Assembly (NCBI RefSeq): GCF_020509005.1
Contig: NC_063012.1
Coordinates: 7,378,001 to 7,442,000, forward strand
Reading direction: 5' to 3'
DNA length: 64,000 bases
From: Fulvia fulva
Lineage: Eukaryota; Ascomycota; Dothideomycetes; Mycosphaerellales; Mycosphaerellaceae
The notes under the pieces are model-generated. The model ran no database searches. It had not been told where the DNA came from and saw only the letters and a program-made list of their open reading frames with translations. Below, in pieces: positions 59,225 to 64,000 of this stretch. Each line of letters begins with the position of its first letter. Within the stretch, counting starts at the first letter, position 1. A program made the position numbers and the translations under genes.

Positions 59225-62200
59225 TATGTCACTACCCCGTTAGCCCCCGCTCCTAGCCGGTCTCGTCGCGCTACGTCGTATCCTCTCTTCCTATACTGCT
59301 CCTACTAGGCGGTACTATTCTAGCTAGCCCTTCTCTAGTATCTAGTTTGTAATGCGCCGTAGGTCCTTAGCGTTATTAAGAAGTGCCCTAATCGTCCGGT
59401 TCCTCGCCTTTACTATCTACTCCCCCCTTCCTAGCGACTACCTCGGATAGACGAGGAGTACGTACCGTACGTTCTAGGAGCGATAGCCGTAGGGGTAGCT
59501 AGTATTCGTATATCCTAGAACCTTCCTCTATAATAGGTACCCCTAGAGGCCGATGTGTTCGCTTCGTAGTTAGGTTACTATACTACTCTATACCCTCGTA
59601 AGGCGGTAGTAGATAAGCTTCGGGAGGTGCTTAACCGCAGATTTTGTAGCTAACTATTCCTTAGGTTATCCCGCTAGCTAAGGGCGTCTACTATACCCTA
59701 CAACCTAGTTGTTCTACCTCTCTTTCTATAGTTGCTCTATAAACGATTTCTTACCTTCCTATTATATTGCTAGCTATTCGTCCCTTACCCGGTAGTTCGG
59801 CTCGTTTCCGGGTCGAATGCCCCTATATACTAGTACTAATTCGCGGGCCCTTACGACTATACTAGCGATAACCTTCTATACTAGGTACTATGCCGACTTG
59901 CCTAAGTAGGAGGTCCGTAGTCCCTAGATATATAGGTCGATCGGCGGTATAGCGGTCTTATACTTAAGCATCCTCGTTAGTGTCGACTTATATACCCCGG
60001 TGACCTTCCTTAGGCATTAGTTTTGGATCTTCGCTAGCGGCGCGACGAGTCCCTTCGATAGGCAGGCCCTCTTACCTAAGGACTACACTTAGCTACTATA
60101 GGTAAGGACTGGCCGTATAATAGCCGTATATAGAAGTCGCGACTACCGGAAGTCCGCCCTCTATATAGACGTAGTAAGCCTCTAGTATAATGCTATATTC
60201 TGTTTAGCTTTCCGTAATATTGCCTATACGTACTTCCTCTACCGTAGCGCCGGGTCTACCTATAGTCCGAGGATCCTAAGCTAATTTACGGGGTTAGTCG
60301 TATACCCCTATATCTAGATAGAAGCTTGTATATTATAGAACCGTGGCCGGCGCGTAAAGTGTATCAGATTGTACTTTTCTAGGGCAAACCGAGCCCCGTG
60401 CCTCCTAGCCTAGTCCTCGTAAATCTTGTGCTTCTCTTCTAGTAGCCTATAGTTCTCCTTAGTCGAGGAAGACTACGCTAGGATGTTTATATCGTCTACG
60501 AAGCCGCTCGTAGCGGTGTTCTAGGATTCTAGGGCTAGGAGTAGCGTCGCTATAAAGAAGAGGAACGGAATAGGTACTAGCGTTAAGCCTTACGGGATTC
60601 TAGTATAGACTGCTTGAAATAGGCTTCTATACTAGCCGACTAGGATCGACGTACTACGGTTTTAGAGGTAGGACCGTACGAAGTTAATAAGCCACTTAGG
60701 GAGTCCTTTCGACCTTAGGATATAGAGTAGCTACGGGTATAATACGTAGTCGAAGGCTCCCGATATGTCTAGGCTAAGTAAGGAAGCCACCTTGTCCCTA
60801 TTCTTATACTAGATGGCCGTTACCTAAGAGGTGATAAGTTCTATCGCGGATAGCGTCGATCGCTATAGACGCGTACCTATCTAGGTGTCCGGGAGTAGGG
60901 AGTGTTCCTCTACCGCCTCGGAGAGTCTCGTTATAACTAGCTTCTTAAGCGCCTTCCTAAGAGTATTAAGGAGCGCAATTAGGCGGTACGACTTTACCTA
61001 CGTATAGTCTTCCTTCTACGGCTCACGTAGGACTACTGTCGTCGATTGTTTAAAAGCTATTAGGTAGTATCCGGTCTATAGGTAGGCGTTAAAGATCGCT
61101 ATAACTACTAGGGCTAGTTGATCTCTACACTTCTTTAGTAGCTCGTTTAGGATCCTATCCGGCCCTAGGGCTTTCTTCGCCGGCAACTTCCTTAGTATAG
61201 CGGCAACTTCTCCCTCGGACACCTCCTATTAGACCGCGATGCTAGGGGCTAGGGGAGTAGAGCTGTTTATATCGCTTAGATTAGCCTCGACTAGGGGCGG
61301 GAAGAACTTGCTAGCTAGTAGACGCGCCTTAGCCTCGGGGTCGCTAACCGGGCTACTAGGCGATTATAGCGCTAGGATAGAGGAGGAGGGGCCCTATATA
61401 GGGTCCTGTCGGGCCTATTTCGCTAGCTTCTACATCCTCTCTAGCTTGCCGGCGATTTCTTCTACTATAGCCCTCTAGCCGACTACTTTCTCCCTCCGTA
61501 TTATAGCTTTCTTCTATTAGTATGCCTCCCTATATACGTTCTAGGCCTCCTCGCTATAGCTGCTCGTCTACACCCGGCGGGCTCTCCTTACTTCTCTTAC
61601 CGTTATAGTGTACTTCGGCGTCTAGTATAGTTTAGAATATATCGTTAGTTAGGTAAGCGGGACGTAGAGTAAGGTCGCTTTTCCTATTTCGTCTATTAAC
61701 CCTTAGACTGCCTCGTCTATCTCGTCTTTACTGTTATATTACTACTACGCGATCTAGACTAGCCTCTCGGAGTCGTCGAGGTATACCTAGATGTTAGCCT
61801 AGGGGGCCTTTCCCTAGTTTAGCTTAGGGGTTCTCGCTAGTATACGTTGTATCTATATCGTAATAGAGGTCCTAACTAGTATATAGTCTAACGACGCCTC
61901 GAGTTTATGTTCGATCCTATAGTAGGTTACCGTGTAGTAGTAGCTATCTAAGATCTAGGAGAGGTCGATCGTGCCTTAGAGTCCCCCTCTCTTCTAGGTG
62001 CCTAGGTCCTTCGAGGTATTAAGGGCAATTACGTTACTCGCTATTAAGTCGAGTACTTCGTCGGCTATAGGGTACGGCTATATAAGGCTTTCCTAGGAAG
62101 GGTAGTGTACGTTAAAGTCTCCTACTACGATATAGTACCCTTGTCTCTTAAGCGTACTATCTAGGTGTTTATAGACCCCTAGGTCGCGGTTAGACCTCGA

Positions 62201-62557
62201 GGCTAGCGGTTGTATATATAGGTTGTGTATCTAGGTGCTACCTACGTAGAGGGAGGTAATATCGCCCCCGCCTTCTTTGTCTACGTAGTACACTACCTCC
62301 TAGTCGGATTCTAGTATGTCCTTACTAATATAGAAGCACGTACGGGGTCTACCGTCGCCTCGTAGGTATGTCGTATAGCCTAGTAACTTATAGGTCGTTA
62401 GTCTCTTATAGTACGGGTTCATCTATAGCTCCTAGATTATAAGGACGTAGTAGACGCGCGGGTCCGCCTCGTGTAGGAAATGGTTCTAGACTATATCCTT
62501 GCTATAGTTAACGTTATACTAGATAATACTAAGCGTGTCGAGGCTAGTTATCGGCAT
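59225..62557 (-). pseudogene. LINE ORF2 (endonuclease-RT) remnant, copy D
   Basis: ATG at 62557-62555 opens the frame (MPITSLDTLSII, then a TAG for Q and YNVNYSKD). The endonuclease motif VVGDFNVHYPSW is at about 62127-62090. RT shows KKAPGPDRILNELLKK (about 61180-61130), SLDISGAFDYV (about 60780-60745) and an intact FVDD at 60502-60491. The cysteine-rich C-terminal block is near 59520-59450. Many TAG codons are present. The plus-strand frame at 61239-61478, and the same stretch in copies A and C, are antisense to this region. The 3' end of the ORF is approximate. Confidence 0.9.
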
Positions 62558-62699
62558 CGATAATCATTTCCTCTATATCGTCCTATATCCTACTGCCCTA
62601 TACGTCCTAGTCTACGCCTATCGGCTATGTACTAAAGGGGAGCCGGGCCTAGTTAGATTCCCTCGCCGTAGCTAGTAGAGCACGTGGCCTCCCGTACGC

Positions 62700-63960
62700 C
62701 CTAGGTTACGTATCCTTTATATCGTTCTCGGCCCTAGGGCGCTTATACCCGACCGCCGCTAGTTAGTTCCGGTATTAGCTAGCCTTACGGTCGCCGTAGA
62801 ATCTTAGGGCGACGGTTCTGTTTGTGATTGCCTTGTTTTTCGCTAGTTTCCGCTATAGGCATTCCGTACTATACGATAGGTAGTGCCCCGGACAGTTCGC
62901 GTACCGTCTCGTAGTCGATATATAGTCCCTAGACATATAGTCTCCTATACAGTTCGAGTAGGCCTACTTGTTTATACACGTATAGGTTTGGTGTCTATAC
63001 TGTTAGTATTTGAAGTATTAGAGGACACGAAAGGATAAGGAGTGCTTTTCTACTATCTTAAGGCTATATTACTAGACTAGGCCTTGTTCTATCGCTAGAT
63101 CCGCCGCTTTCGTGTCTTATAGCTATACTATTAGCGCCGAGGCCTTCTTGCCTTCTAGCCATTTCCTATAGAGCTAAGTCGCCTTCTAGATTAGAGAGTT
63201 AAGAGTGACCGGGTTGTCCTCTTAGAGAGCGCGTAGGTGACCCTAGTTAGTTAGGTCAAACTCCTTAGGTATGTCGTAGACTAGGATCGTAAATTGTTTT
63301 GTTAAGACCTTTGCTAATGCCGTAACCTTAGATACCTACTGTAGCTGTGCCTCTAGGTACCTCCTAGTAGTAGTAGAGCTAGTATAGATCTATAGAGTAC
63401 CGTTAGACTATTAGTTCACTACGACCACCCCTAGTTAGTTAATTCGTTAGGCGAGCTCCTTATTCGATAGCTTCGTAACTTCGGCCTAGTCTTTCTTTAC
63501 TATAATACGGATCGTAACTATATCGTACGTTAGGCGGGGGCCTAGTATCGATGCCGCGACCGATGCCTAGCTATAGGGGTGTTAATTCCGGGTGGCCTTA
63601 CTAATCGCCTAGGACGTCGTCCTCATTTCTTATTGCCCTCGGTAATACGACGGTATAAGCGCCGTGCGTAGCTAAGTGATTATTACCTATAGAGACCGGT
63701 AAGGGAGCTGATCGTTAGTTTCTATACTTTTTGCGTCCTCTATAAGTTGCTACTAGTTGTCTTAGGGGGGCTTCGCCTATAGGGCCGTAGGCGCCGTTAG
63801 TACCGTAGCCTAGGCTACTATTACCTAGGAGTTACCTAATGTAGCTAGGTACCTCCGCGGCGTTTAGAGCTAAATAAATAGTGTGAAGAGAGCTTCAAGC
63901 TATCTAGATTAAATAAGGTAGAACTCCCTTAGTCCTAGGGGCAGTGGCCTGCTTTGTATA
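62700..63960 (-). pseudogene. LINE ORF1 (zinc-knuckle) remnant, copy D
   Basis: Upstream of ORF2 on the minus strand. A knuckle block at about 63020-62855 reads YFKYQQYRHQTYTCINK, AYSNCIGDYMS and YANCPGHYLSYSTEC, with a mix of kept and lost cysteines. The N-terminal part runs towards the window edge with many stops; its start cannot be placed. It is the only ORF1 of family 1 in the window, since A, B and C begin later. Confidence 0.75.
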
Positions 63961-64000
63961 TCGTTAGAATGGCCTTAATAAGAGCTTTCGAATGTGTCGT

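Larger units (their letters stand above)
59066..64000 (-). mobile_element. LINE family 1, copy D (runs off right edge)
   Basis: The most complete family 1 copy, inverted relative to A and C. The TCTA tail is at the left (agatagatagatttgtc near 59064), followed by the 3' UTR, ORF2 and a zinc-knuckle ORF1 that reaches towards the window end. It interrupts the chromodomain of Gypsy G4. The right flank is outside the window, so no duplication can be checked. Confidence 0.92.

Noticed and set aside
1..64000. CRISPR array, tRNA, rRNA, riboswitch or giant Starship-type element
   Set aside because: No regular spacer repeats, no cloverleaf or rRNA-like stretch, and no tyrosine-recombinase captain-like protein were seen. 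The TCTA repeats are LINE tails.

Overview
The window looks like a repeat-only block from a filamentous ascomycete fungus. Every kilobase I could assign belongs to a degraded retrotransposon, and I found no host gene, tRNA, rRNA, CRISPR array or bacterial-type gene. Two things point to a fungus: Tad-like non-LTR elements (LINEs) with zinc-knuckle ORF1, AP-endonuclease/RT ORF2 and TCTA-repeat 3' tails, and chromodomain Gypsy (Ty3-like) elements. The mutation pattern also fits: CA and TG are depleted in favour of TA on both strands, as in repeat-induced point mutation (RIP), and CpG is conspicuously kept. Because TGG, CAG and CAA become TAG/TAA and ATG becomes ATA, almost all retroelement reading frames are broken. 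The few long ORFs are either fragments of one lightly mutated LINE or antisense shadows.

Layout, left to right. 1-2421: 3' part of LINE family 1 (copy A). 2433-2790: unassigned. 2791-9224: 5'-truncated family 1 LINE (copy B), split by a full-length LINE (copy N, 3035-8150) with a 16-bp target-site duplication (TSD). 9236-17114: minus-strand Gypsy element G1, split by a young truncated LINE (copy F, 12471-13987, 16-bp TSD). 17115-~45815: an old LINE (L4) broken by two complete Gypsy elements. G2 is 21589-30088 (minus strand, 174-bp LTRs, TSD gctcg) and itself carries a truncated Copia fragment at 24299-25274. G3 is 30711-45746 (plus strand, ~195-bp LTRs, TSD tatat) and itself carries LINE copy C (31077-34736, 14-bp TSD) and full-length LINE copy J (35713-40837, minus strand, 15-bp TSD). 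45816-46884: unclear, with a minus-strand Gypsy-type integrase C-terminal remnant. 46885-51735: LINE copy E, the least mutated element, close kin of F. 51736-55754: 5' half of a minus-strand Copia element (H1) with its 5' LTR. 55755-59065: plus-strand Gypsy pol (G4). 59066-64000: minus-strand family 1 LINE (copy D), running off the window.

The duplications give a relative insertion history. L4 is older than G2 and G3; the LTR elements are older than the LINEs C, J and F that landed in them; copy B is older than N. Nothing here is likely to make a working protein in its present form. The main interest is in the insertion stratigraphy, the context and patchiness of the RIP-like mutation (E against F, and the two G3 LTRs), a Gypsy element lacking its RT domain, a Copia fragment bounded by an unexpectedly long duplication, and a shared TATATA-type target preference of the LINEs. 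I did not find a convincing undescribed system such as a defence island or gene cluster.
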